The notes under the pieces: generated by a model
The model's input: the letters and a program-made list of their open reading frames with translations, nothing else
Database searches by the model: none
Told to the model about the DNA's origin: nothing
Made by a program: the position numbers and the translations under genes
In this document: positions 1 through 9,712 of the stretch, in pieces
Layout of the letters: every line of letters begins with the position of its first letter
How positions within the stretch are numbered: position 1 is the stretch's first letter
Assembly (NCBI GenBank): GCA_009103225.1
Contig: RHPI01002836.1
Span: forward strand, 1-64,000
Direction of reading: 5' to 3'
Origin: Chlorokybus atmophyticus
Lineage: Eukaryota > Streptophyta > Chlorokybophyceae > Chlorokybales > Chlorokybaceae
DNA length: 64,000 nt

Positions 1-1238
1 TGTGTATACATATATGTATATATATATATATATGTATGTATATATATGTATACGTGTATTTATGTATACAAAAGGGCTGTCATTGACAGCCTCCAACAAG
101 ATTATCGGCATGCCGTGCACATCTGGACAGCCCCCCCGCCCGAATGTCGTAATCAAATTACCCTAACACCCGCCGAGTTGCGGCTCCATTCATTTTCAGA
201 TTTACAGCCTATGGGCATAACAATGAACAGGCGCCAAGCGGCCGTCAGCACACAAAGACCATATGATCCAACTATTTCGCCGTCCCTACCGGTACGTGCA
301 CTTGTAGCTTAGTGGTTGGGGTGTTCATTTGTATACTAAAGGTACAGTGTACACTACCGCCTTTAAGAGCATTCTGTTTATCCTCCGCTATCTTATACTC
401 TCGGCGGGGTAATTCTTTTGACATCTAAGATCATATCATGCTCTTGGGTGTCAAGAGTATAAATATGCTATTGGAGCGATTCTATCACGCCCATCACGCT
501 CATTGCGTCATGCAAATCACATCGCGCTATTTCGCTCATCACGTTCATTGCGCGTCACACCTTGGCCATCACGCCTTCGTTAGCACGCGCGTCACGCGCT
601 ACTCCTCCGACCTTGAGATATCGCTTATTAAAACCTGCGAGAATTAGTGAAATAAAGTTATTCTCTTCGCGGTTAAGCATATTCTCTAAGACACCAATAT
701 TTGCATGTATTCCGTTTAATAATCTTAAAGTCTATGCTGTTAGCCGGGTTATTCGCTTGGAGCGAAGTCTGTTTGAGTTCTTGACTAATCATTGTAAAAG
801 CGCCGCGGCCTCGTGCGCCATAGGGGTGTGGCCGATGCTCTCAGTTTGTGGTCAAGCCACTTTTTATGCATTCACTCTTGAATCTGTTTGTCAATTATAA
901 TAATAATTACGGTTGATGGTCCGCTTGCCGGACCAGTGATGGTTGAATTTCGTTATATTATGGTTTAGTCCCTGGTCCGCTTCTCGGACGGTACTTGGCC
1001 CGGACACCATAAAATTAATCGGGCCGTACGTGGTGCGACCCATGGGAAACTTGGTACTGTTCACGTGAGGTTTGGACCATGCATGGTCCAACTGTCAATG
1101 ACAGTCCGACCATAAACGGTCACGGATTTCACTTAGCATGGGAGACTCCCGCTCCGAGGGTACAGACCATTCATGGTTCTTTGACATCAATTGGTGTGAC
1201 CAACTGGTGTAGCAAGTGTAGATACACCTGGCACCACT
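1..1238. other. Non-coding, AT-rich to mixed sequence with short inverted repeats
   Basis: No convincing gene. It opens with a TA/TG-rich microsatellite (1-60). A TATA-like box (TATAAATA, 458-465) and an AATAAA-type string near 651 could belong to a decayed LTR lying 5' of the gypsy element, but I found no matching second copy. Between 918 and 1175 several GGTCC/GGACC inverted repeats occur, including a perfect 20-bp palindrome at 1072-1091. Confidence 0.35.
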
Positions 1239-3060
1239 TTGGCCCCAGTGATGGAAAGCACTGACACAGCTGAGCTCGAAGCTGGTGAACCCATTGGTGA
1301 TGAAGGCACCACACAGGCCGCCATTGCAGCCCTTGCACCAATCACAATTGCCGCTGCACTCACAGCAGCTACTTCGGTCACAATGACTGCTGCAGGTGCC
1401 ACAACCATCAATGCCGTGGATGCCGCAGCACCCTCTGCAGTCGGCACACTTTTTGCGGAAGCCATTGTCGCTACACCAGCAAAGGTTCGACTAGCCCCTC
1501 CACCACACCTCAATGTCACTCAGCAAGTGCCGCGCGGACCACAAGCAAAGCGCGCCTAGGTGTCCGTCCTCTGCAACATTGAACCAACAACGACTTCGTA
1601 CGGTCCGTGGGGGCAACGCACAACACGCATGGCGCGAGATGATCGCATTATGCCACTACCACCTCCGGAGTACCACACACTCCCGGAGCCCACACAGCAA
1701 CAGTTGGAGGATGAGATTTTACAGGCACTGCGCCGGAGATGCGCGACCGTTTTTTTGGGGTCACCTATCGGTAATCTGCATATGTTAAAGTTTATAATTC
1801 AGCTGTTCCTGGCATTGCTTGCAAGGCTCCAATTGGCACCCACTCGATCACGACAGCCAATGCCTGCTTAGCAGATTGACTTTGAGCCCTCACTTTTGGA
1901 CTTACTTGAACTGCGGCGTTGCTCGGTGCAAGACCTCGTGGTGACCACATCAGATACCGCTCGGCACTGACCCAACACTTCGTGGGCTTGTCCAAGGGAG
2001 CCGACAAGACAGGTTCTCGGCCCTCGAGCATGCATACCGCTATCAACTGGATCAAGGGCCACAAGTAGATGCGCGACGGCAAGCATATGAAGCATCACGC
2101 GCTGCTGCTAGCCAACCCGCAGGGGCATCTGGCATCGCCGGTGCCTCCACCACACTCGCGTCATGCCACCTTCCGCAACCGCGGTCACTCCGCAATGGCA
2201 CGCAACCGCTGCTGACCAAGCGAGGGCATTGGCGCAACAATTGAAGAGGGTAATCGCCCCGCTGCTTTGTTTCCTGGTCGAGGATGCCCGAAGACCAGCG
2301 TGATGCACGGCGAGGTTACCTCACCCTACAAGGGGACACCACACAATGAGGTGGAGCCGGTATGGTGGGAGAGCAACAACTCCGTACCGCGCTCATACGA
2401 CAAGCAGTCATGCTGCACAGGCCGGAGGTCAGTGCATTAAGACAAATGACAGGGTTGCGAGAGAGCGGCGCAGCTCGAGCACGGCTAGTGACATGGCTCG
2501 TCGCCAATCACCCTACCGTCCCCATGTTTGCCTTTCGCAACGGAGCATCATGGTTGGGGGCGTTTATCCGTTTGCTGCAAGCTGCGACAAGCGTATGATG
2601 AAGCTGCCACCACTACTCCCAACACCTTGGACGGAGTGCAGGAGGCAATGCTACGGCTGCCAGGAGTAAAAGCAGCACGACAGCGTTGGAGCAATTGCTC
2701 ATGAGCTACATGCGTGACCGACCTTCCACGCACCATACGTGCACGCATCATCACGGTGCTCGAAGTGGGTGTGGTGCAAAACAGGTGGGATGCCTACATG
2801 GCAGGGATCTTGCGGGTCCCCACCATCACCCACGACATGCGGCGACATCTGCTACGCGCAGTACACCTGCAGCCCATGCCGCTATATTATACGGGATCGA
2901 TGTGGACACAGAGCCCACGGCCACATGGGAAGGGACATTCGTCAGAGAGGCAGCTCATGCTGACCGATGGACCTACCCCGCAAAGCAAGCTGAACGAGAG
3001 GCAGGCCCACCTGGTCCACCGGCTTCCCTCCCCAACCATTGGGGACACCCGCATGCATGA
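1239..3060 (+). pseudogene. Possible gag-like region of the upstream gypsy element
   Basis: Several plus-strand open stretches follow one another in different frames. The first (1239-1559) is rich in Ala and Thr; the next (1560-1871) has a charged stretch with PPPEY and a Gln/Glu-rich helix. They lie 5' of a retroviral-type protease on the same strand, the position gag would take. No zinc knuckle (CCHC) was found, and frames shift repeatedly. A VPMFAFRNG string near 2517-2543 resembles the C-terminal part of the methyltransferase found further downstream, so part of this stretch may be a duplicated or rearranged fragment. The gag assignment is inference from position only. Confidence 0.3.
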
Positions 3061-3559
3061 TCGCATCCTCACAAAGGCGGCATCCGCCATTACCTCCACC
3101 ACAGCCAGTTCCAGGACCCCCAGCTCCAAGGCGGTGTCCCCGCTTTTATCAACCCCTACGACAGGGTCGGTTCGGCAGAGGGAGAGGAAGAGGAGGAGAT
3201 CCTTAGGGCTCAACAGGCAAAGGAGCACTGGCTGCAATGCTGTAACAGTCGAGGCCAAGTTTCGTGATTTTATGACCTTTTTTGGCCCATTTATCGAGCA
3301 CCACGTTTTCATAACTTGTGGCAGATATCGGCGAGTTATGAGTTTGCCGCGGATATCGACCGCGGCCCCATGACCACTCCGGAAGGTGCCAGAAAACGGA
3401 GGGCCAGTCGAGAAGGGCTCGACCAGATTTCCGGAAGGGCCTGGCGCCAAGTAGTATAACTTGACCATATGAGCACCTAATCAGGAGATCTTTGGTGCGT
3501 AAGAAAGGTTTAAAAGTATACAAGGTCCTATAATAACATCTTAGCATCTAATTCTGTGT

Positions 3560-3640
3560 AGCACGGGGATCGTCTAGACAGTAGCATGTGCAGACTGGTA
3601 GGTATAAAGCCGACATTCTACAATGTGCAATACATTCTTT
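3560..3640 (+). promoter_or_regulatory. LTR-type core promoter, TATA box
   Basis: A TATAAAG box (3603-3609) sits in a block (GCAGACTGGTAGGTATAAAGCC) that resembles the promoter block of the solo LTR at 7505-7527 and the corresponding place in the LTR ending at 62130. This suggests an LTR fragment of the same broad family. LTR borders could not be set here. Confidence 0.4.
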
Positions 3641-4012
3641 AGCTCCCTAGTTTCTTGTGTGCAAGCCTGGTGGTGGTTAGCAGGGGTTGCTAACATGTGT
3701 CCAGTGGTGTGTACCTGTGTGACGATCCAAGGCGCTACACAAGTTGGTATGTAGCTTCGAGCGCGTGCGCGTGCGCACGCAAGTGGCGGGGCGCGCGTGT
3801 GTGCTTGGCAGAGGGGGCAAGGTTCGGGTGTGAATATCGTGCCTTGGTGATAGGGTTGATTGGACCAACTCACAGGTGACAAGGCATGAGCACCGTCACA
3901 AATGCGCTCAGCACCCTCAACCAAGAGACATGAGGCACAGGTGCCGGCAGTCCGCATTAAGAGGCTGCGTATCAACGTCAACGCTGCCATGGTCGCCAAT
4001 TAAGGCAAGCAC

Positions 4013-4770
4013 ATGACCATCAACGGCCAGGCACCCAAGCATGTGATCCTGGACACCGGAGCACAGCCTGTCATCTTCGAGCATTTCCTCGCTCAAGCCC
4101 TCGGCATCACGAGGTTAAACCTGATGCCTTGTTTGTATGTGTTGGACACTATAGGCAGTCGCGACAAGCTGATGAGGGTCACCAAGGAGGCCTTCTGCAT
4201 TCGGTTGACCGGGCTGGATCCAACCCACAGAGATTGTACAACAATGTGTGGTCATCAATGCCGACTCCTTCGATTTTTTGCTTGGGCAGGACTTCAACTC
4301 CCCCATTGGCATGGGCCTTAATTGCTGGATCGAGCGGGCTTGGTTCCGACCACATTGGGACGAAGATGACGGAGAGGTGCAGAGCTACCCACCTCTCAAG
4401 TTGATATCGCATATACGCATACATACGCACGCCCGACGCAAATTAATTGCATCAGCCACTTTCAACCATGTGTGCATCAGGGAAGCTGCATCAGCCACAT
4501 ACAACAGCGCCCGATGCCGACTCCTTCGATTTTTTGCTTGGGCAGGACTTCAACTCCCCCATTGGCATGGGCCTTAATTGCTGGATCGAGCGGGCTTGGT
4601 TCCAACCACATTGGGACAAAGATGACGGAGAGGTGCAGAGCTACCCGCCTCTCAAGTTGATATCGCATATACGCATACATACGCGCGCCCGACGCAAATT
4701 AATTGCATCAGCCACTTTCAACCATGTGTGCATCAGGGAGGCTGCATCAGCCACATACAACAGCGCCCGA
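4013..4770 (+). pseudogene. Retroviral-type aspartic protease, with internal tandem duplication
   Basis: The ORF opens with a short beta-strand leading to the catalytic triad D-T-G-A (VILDTGAQPV), as in Ty3/gypsy proteases that mature the Gag-Pol polyprotein. The second conserved part, LLGQDFNSPIG, follows after a frameshift near 4250. It occurs twice because of a 256-bp tandem duplication (4258-4513 and 4514-4769). The duplicated reading frame stays open to about 5028. The gene cannot give a normal protease without frameshift repair; it is a relic. Confidence 0.75.
4258..4769 (+). repeat. 256-bp tandem duplication inside the protease
   Basis: Two adjacent copies (4258-4513, 4514-4769) differ at only a handful of positions, for example g/a in TTCCRACC and GGGACRAAG. 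This points to a recent duplication in an already dead gene, or to an assembly duplication. Confidence 0.85.
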
Positions 4771-5009
4771 GTTGCTGCCGTTGCTGCAGCTCCTTGCAGC
4801 ACAGAAGCCTCCCCCATCCCTTACCATGAGGAGCACAAGAATGCCATTGTCGAGGTGGCATTACATGATTCGGTCAAACGCCGCTGGTGTGCACATGTGG
4901 ACGCGAGTCTCTTGCTGACCCAACCAGAAGTTACCTCGCGCTTCCACAATAATAAGAGACATGGCAAGATTCAAGATCAACACATGGTGGCCACCGGGAT
5001 GGTGGAGTT

Positions 5010-6050
5010 CCACACCTTTCGGCGATAGCATGGTGTTGGAGCTGTTGCGGGGCTTGGCAGTGGCCTTGCCGCTGTCCTCAACACAGGGGTCAAGGTCACC
5101 AAATACTACTACTGTGACCACGACCCGCACGCACAAACAGCCCTTGAACATCACTACGCCAACCGCACAAGCGCTATCGACAGCAGTTGCCCCTGTCGGC
5201 ATTGCAAGGCAGCCTTAAGACATTGCCACAAAACATCCGGCTGATTACTCAGGACTATTTGCTGTCCCTGGGGAACATTGATATGTTGTTAGCTGGGTTG
5301 GAGTGCGAAGGGCACTCTTGAGCAGGAAAAGGTCAAGGCCTTGACGACCCTCGCTCGGGACTGTTTTAGGAGTTGATGAGAGTCGTTCTTCTCCTCCAAT
5401 AGCACTAGATTACCAAGCCGCTGAGGTACATCATTAAGATTAGGCACTCAGAGGTCAACAAGCGTTCACACGTGGCCTCCAGCTATCGACAAGTGTGCTC
5501 CATTCTTGGGCATGCACTCAAGGTAATGCAACACGCCATGGCTCGCGTGCACATCGTGTACGCACCAAGTGGACAAATTTGGTCACCATACACAAGCTCA
5601 TCACCGCGGAGTACGCGCGCAGCGCACGATCACGAGGCCTCTTGGTCGACGACATCTTTGAACCGGGTCGAAAAGCGGAGCCTGTCACGCGTCACGATTA
5701 CAACCAATTCCACCAGTGCGATCAACCTTGTCCACAGCATCGGGCACTTCCCACTTTGATGTCCTACCCGGGCTCCTATGCATTTCGCAATGGAGGTGAC
5801 AGCATGGTGTGCCACGAGACAACAGGCAAGCTGAAAGAACCCAATGCATGCGAGCGCGAAGCAAACTCGCCATGGGCTTTTTTCCCAACAGTATCATAAG
5901 GGCACCGTTGATAGACCGACAGCAATGCCAGCTGCTCGGCCGGGCCATGAATCAAAACAGCATGATCTGGTTGCTGGAGTTGAGCTTCGCATTGCAGGAC
6001 TGCCATGTGTCCGTTGAGGTTCTCAAACACCTGGCTGGGGGCGTGGTGCT
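5010..6050 (+). pseudogene. C5 cytosine-DNA methyltransferase domain inside a gypsy element
   Basis: C5 methyltransferases move a methyl group from S-adenosylmethionine to cytosine in DNA. Motif I is split by a frameshift: VLEL in one frame, then GLGSGLAAVL with KYYYCDHDP in the next (5030-5130). Motif IV is AGLECEGHS with the catalytic Cys codon TGC at 5304-5306, followed by AG.GQGL.DPRSGLF. Later parts are SYRQVCSILG and GSRAHRVRTKWTNL (motif VIII-like, 5478-5580), SYAFRNGG, and a C-terminal block with MGFFP...LLGRAMNQNSMIWLL (5870-5985). In-frame stops include TGA at 5319-5321 where the other copy has Arg. It lies between protease and RT, so it was probably part of Pol. The homologous minus-strand copy at 15.5-16.7 kb supports the call. 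Methyltransferases captured by LTR retrotransposons are known from other algae and dinoflagellates. Confidence 0.8.
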
Positions 6051-6239
6051 GACATAGCCATCAAGGTGGCATACGTGGAGGAGCAAGCGGCAGTGACGGT
6101 GAAAGACATTCCTGTGGTTGCCGACGCAATCTCATGGGACCATGCCATTAACCCTCTTGCTACAGAGGACACGCGAGAGAAGTTGAAGGCTCTCTACAAC
6201 AAATTGAGGAGCTAGTTCAGCTTCAACGTGAAGGAGTTA

Positions 6240-6910
6240 CATGTAGTTGTGCCCCATGGTGTATATGTGCAACAGGCAAAAGTAGAGGCTCTGGCAGATA
6301 TCCCTGTCCCAACGGACCTCACATGCTTGCACGCCTTCTTGGGCCTTGCCACTACTATCGCCGGCTCGTGAAGGACTTCGCTAAGATCGCGAGGCCCCTC
6401 AACGAGCATTGAAGAAGGAAGTGGAGTTCACGTGGAAGAAGCCACAACAGCAGGCTCCCAAGAAACTGAAGAGCAGGCATACCACATTTTCCATCTTTTG
6501 TCCTGACTACACCAAGCCTTTCATTCTTCACACCAACTGTAGCAAGCTCCTGGGAGCCATGCTGGTACAGCACAATGAGAACAATAACGAGCGGGTGGTG
6601 TTATACGCCAGCCGAAGCAACAACAGCGTCAAAGCCTACTACAGCAGCTACGAGGGAGAGTGCCTTGCTGTCGCTTAGGCTATCTCCTTCTTTCGGCCTT
6701 CCTCTTCAGCCAACAGTTTAAATTGATCGCCGATCATCAGCCACTCAGGTGGTTTATGACCAACCAACATCCAACAGGGAAACTTGCCCGTCGGGCCTTG
6801 CTACTGCAGGAGTATGACTTTGAGATCGACCATCGCGCTGGCCTCATCAATCAAGATGCCGATGGACTCAGTTGCAGCCCTCAATTCAGCACCAATGATG
6901 CAAACCAAGC
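6240..6910 (+). pseudogene. RT C-terminus and RNase H of the gypsy element
   Basis: The RT connection region reads KVEALADIPVPTDL and then, after a frameshift, HYYRRLVKDFAKIARPLNE (6268-6410). It is followed by EVEFTWKKPQQQA and the RNase H fold beginning FILHTNCSKLLGAMLVQ; the first Asp of a typical D-A-S motif is Asn here. YASRSN, YYSSYEGECLAVA, then after another frameshift LIADHQPLRWFM and the tail FEIDHRAGLINQDADGLS complete the domain. The upstream RT core with the YxDD active site is absent. The 6060-6240 stretch shows no RT signature, so a deletion joined the methyltransferase to the RT tail. Confidence 0.8.
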
Positions 6911-7109
6911 TTGAAACAAGCTCGGCCCTGCAGCAGCAGCTCCTATAGTGGCTGCCATGTTCGCTGCCGCCGCGTTACGCTCAGGGCTTACGACCGACAT
7001 CACTGCTAGCAACGGCTGAGGAGATGCCTGCTCTTGAGCCAACCTGCCCCGCAGTAAACACACCCGTAGGGGACACCCACACTGTTGACATCGAGGTCGA
7101 TGACATAGA

Positions 7110-7656
7110 TGTTGAGGATATTTTTGTATCCGGTCAGCTTGCCCTATGTGTCACAGCCCACTCGACCACAAAAGACTTGGTGCTTTTATGGTCGATTTGT
7201 GGTAATGTAATGTACCTTCCCGTTACACTGTGGATAAGAATAGCCGCGAGAAGATTCAGGCGCGAGAAGGTGCTCATCGAGAAAGGTCCAGGCGAGGACT
7301 TCAGTCGAGACGGTTTCAGGCGCGGATTCGAGTCCGGAGACTTTCAGGCGCTATTGAAGAAACGTTGTAGCTCGGTAATTACATCATTGTATGGCACGTG
7401 TCATAGCTTGTTGGAAGGCTCTTAAAATTAGCTACGTGTTGCATTTTGGAGCGCAAAAATCGGTTGAGTGTAGAAGTGATGGTGACTTTTAGCGTAGACA
7501 GGTGCAGAACTGGCGGGTATAAAAGCCCGCGGTGTGACTTTGTTGTCATCCTTAAAACGCCTTTTTGGATCAGCCTTGTGTGTATGCTTTGGTAGAGTGT
7601 GTGTGCTTGTGCTTGCATTAACTCCATGCATGATTAGTAGTGTCCAAATCTCAACA
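7110..7656 (+). mobile_element. Solo LTR with 5-bp target-site duplication
   Basis: The LTR starts TGTTGAGGATATTT and ends TCTCAACA, so it has the standard TG...CA ends. It is flanked by perfect 5-bp direct repeats ATAGA (7105-7109 and 7657-7661). It is homologous to the paired LTRs at 60203-60514 and 61702-62130 (shared start, GGTCAGCTTGCCCT block, CTACGTG block, and TATA region). A TATAAAAG box is at 7518-7525. The insertion lies between RNase H and integrase of the older element. A solo LTR is what remains after recombination between two LTRs. Confidence 0.85.
7150..7234 (+). mobile_element. Small palindromic (MITE-like) insertion within the solo LTR
   Basis: Compared with the LTR at 61702, about 85 extra bases interrupt the LTR after GCCCTATGTG. 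The insert holds a hairpin with 12-bp arms (7163-7174 and 7183-7194, one mismatch) and an 8-nt loop. An inverted copy of the hairpin and its flanks is at 9635-9712. Insert borders are approximate. Confidence 0.55.
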
Positions 7657-7689
7657 ATAGAGCTGACACCTTCCGAAACCAGGCAGGAC

Positions 7690-9165
7690 ATATGGCTGAA
7701 CAAGCCATCCCTCTCCTTCCTTCAAAGTGGCCAGTTTCCCGCCGGCACGACTGCGCGCGAGAAGGACCTCGTCAGTCAACGCACTCAGCACTATCACTCG
7801 GCAGATGACAAGCTGTATCGCCGCCTTCATGTGTGGAAAAAAAGAAATTGGACAAGGAGGTGCCGACACCAGCCACACGCGAGGGCATCATCGCTGCCCT
7901 TCACGCGGAGCTTGGAAACTTGGTGTTAAACGAATGAGAAGCCTTGTCAGGGCACAATATTGGTGGCATGGGTTGTACAAGCAAGTGCAAGAGCTCGAAA
8001 GTCACTGCCAGTAGTGTGACATGGTGCGCGCCAGCCTTAACACGCGCAGCGCCACGTTGCACCCTCTCCCCATCTCCGGTCTTTTCTATCGGTGGGGGCT
8101 CGACAATATGGGAGACTTGTCACCCTCGGCAGGCGGTAACTACTACATCCTTGTGATGATCGAGCACTTCTTCAAGTGGGTGGAGTTGGTGCCACTGCCG
8201 GACAAGAGCAGCAGGGGGATGTCTCAAGCTTTCCTCTTTCATGTTCTCAGCCGGTTCAGCAGCGGAGGTCATCACCGACCAAGGCACTGAGTTTAGCGGG
8301 GAGTTTGACCCCCTTGGACATGTGCTACATCGATCATCGCCGTACGTTGCGTGACCACCCCCAACCGCCGGGCTCGCGGAGCGCACGGTGCAGTCCATCA
8401 AGAAGGCACTCCGCAAGTATGTGCTGGAGTACGAGAAGAACACCTGGGATGACCTCCTCCCATGGGTGGCCCTAGGATACCGGCTTCCAAAGCAAGCAGC
8501 TTTGCGTGAGTGTAGCCCTTATTATTTGCTGTTGGAGCGACCGCCGCTGCTTCCCTTTCGTGCACAGCAGGAGGTGGATCATGTGGTGAACAACCTCGAC
8601 GACCCCGACTATGCACCACGACTTTACCACGCGCGCAGCACTGTTTGAGTGCACCATCCCCGTGGCCTTCAACACTGCATCGCGCAGCAACGCGACACGC
8701 TGCGCTACGAGCGCGTGCGCAGTAGTTTTTACAAACAGCGTCAACGTCGGCTCCAAGCAGGGAATTTTGCCTACCGCATGGAGGCCACCAGGGACACGCT
8801 CAACACCTCCGTAGGCTGCACTGTCTACAAGGTACTTAAGGTGTACCGCACAGGGGTGCTGGACCTCCTCGGCTGGAATGGCAAGAGGTTGAAGGACAAC
8901 ATGGTGAACTGCGCGCCATGCCACCTCCCTTACAGGGCTGGCTTCGGGCGTTTCAAGCACCCACGCCCCGCCCGCAGCATATGTTGTGAGCGCTGTCGCA
9001 ATGACGACGACGACCCACTCATGATACTTTACGATGGTTGTAAAAAGGGCTGGACTGCTACTGTCTAGAGCCCTTTGATAAGGTATCAATGGAGAAGTAT
9101 TGCTGCGATGACTGCCGCGCCAACGGACCTTCACACTTGCGTTCGAAGCTAAGCTCTGCAGCTGT
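7690..9165 (+). pseudogene. Gypsy integrase with C-terminal PHD-type zinc finger
   Basis: The N-terminal part has LYRRLHVW and the zinc-binding region before ARAQYWW-type sequence (7811-8020). The catalytic core contains WGLDNMGDL with FKWVELVPLPDK, then VITDQGTEFSGEF, and LAERTVQSIKKAL, matching the D, D and E regions of retroviral integrases. The core is broken by frameshifts near 8255, 8300 and 8375. After a typical integrase tail, a PHD-like finger follows: C-x2-C (CERC), then LYDGCKKGW, and after one frameshift VCLEPF with a final C-x2-C (CDDC). One Cys and the His are replaced. PHD fingers read histone H3 tails, so this may once have guided integration, taking the place of a chromodomain. 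Confidence 0.75.
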
Positions 9166-9634
9166 AGGACCTTCTCAGAAGCTCAGGGGGGGTGGCTTGT
9201 TGACTATGTGCCCTACATCACAGCCTGTATACTATGGTGAAGCACAACTCCCCAAGTCTGTATTACTCAGCAGTGGACAAGCTCCACTAAGCACTTGTCC
9301 CATGAAAGCTAGGTTATCTTTTGCTTTTGCCGACATGCTATGGTGCAGTAGCATGTCTAGTGGGCATGTCTTCTCCAGCGGCTGTTTGAGACAGCATGAC
9401 CCTCAACTCTCCTCGGCCCGACAAGTGACTGTACTTACCGTATGCACAACATTAACATGTCTGCTTTTTATACGCTATGTATTAGCTTAGCACATGTAAT
9501 GCTATCGGGGATATTGCATGTCAGGTTCACAAATTACAGGAATTGCATGTGCTTGTACTGCATTGAGCTTATTAATCGGTATGTGTAATGTTGTACTTTG
9601 TAGTTGTAGTAATGTTAATATGAATCCAATGTAC

Positions 9635-9712
9635 CAGGACGGTACATTAAATAACTATAAATCGACCATAAAAGCATCAAGTCTTTTATGGTCGAGTGGG
9701 CTGTGACAACCA
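9635..9712 (-). mobile_element. Second copy of the palindromic MITE-like insertion
   Basis: A perfect hairpin has 12-bp arms CGACCATAAAAG (9663-9674) and CTTTTATGGTCG (9683-9694) around an 8-nt loop. Its flank GTGGGCTGTGAC is the reverse complement of the 7153 flank, and GGTACATTA on the other side matches TAATGTACC near 7208. The copy is inverted relative to the one in the solo LTR. Confidence 0.55.

Larger units (their letters stand above)
3999..9195 (+). mobile_element. Degenerate Ty3/gypsy element carrying a C5-methyltransferase and a PHD finger
   Basis: Plus-strand order: aspartic protease (4013-4770), C5 cytosine methyltransferase (about 5010-6050), RT C-terminus and RNase H (6240-6910), integrase (7690-8650), then a PHD-type zinc finger (8990-9165). 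A polypurine tract (AAGCTCAGGGGGGG, about 9178-9192) follows, directly before a candidate 3' LTR. The RT catalytic core is missing. Every domain has stops or frameshifts, and a solo LTR of another family is inserted at 7110-7656. No 5' LTR matching the 3' side could be recognised, so the outer borders are approximate. RNase H before integrase fits Ty3/gypsy rather than Copia. Confidence 0.8.
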
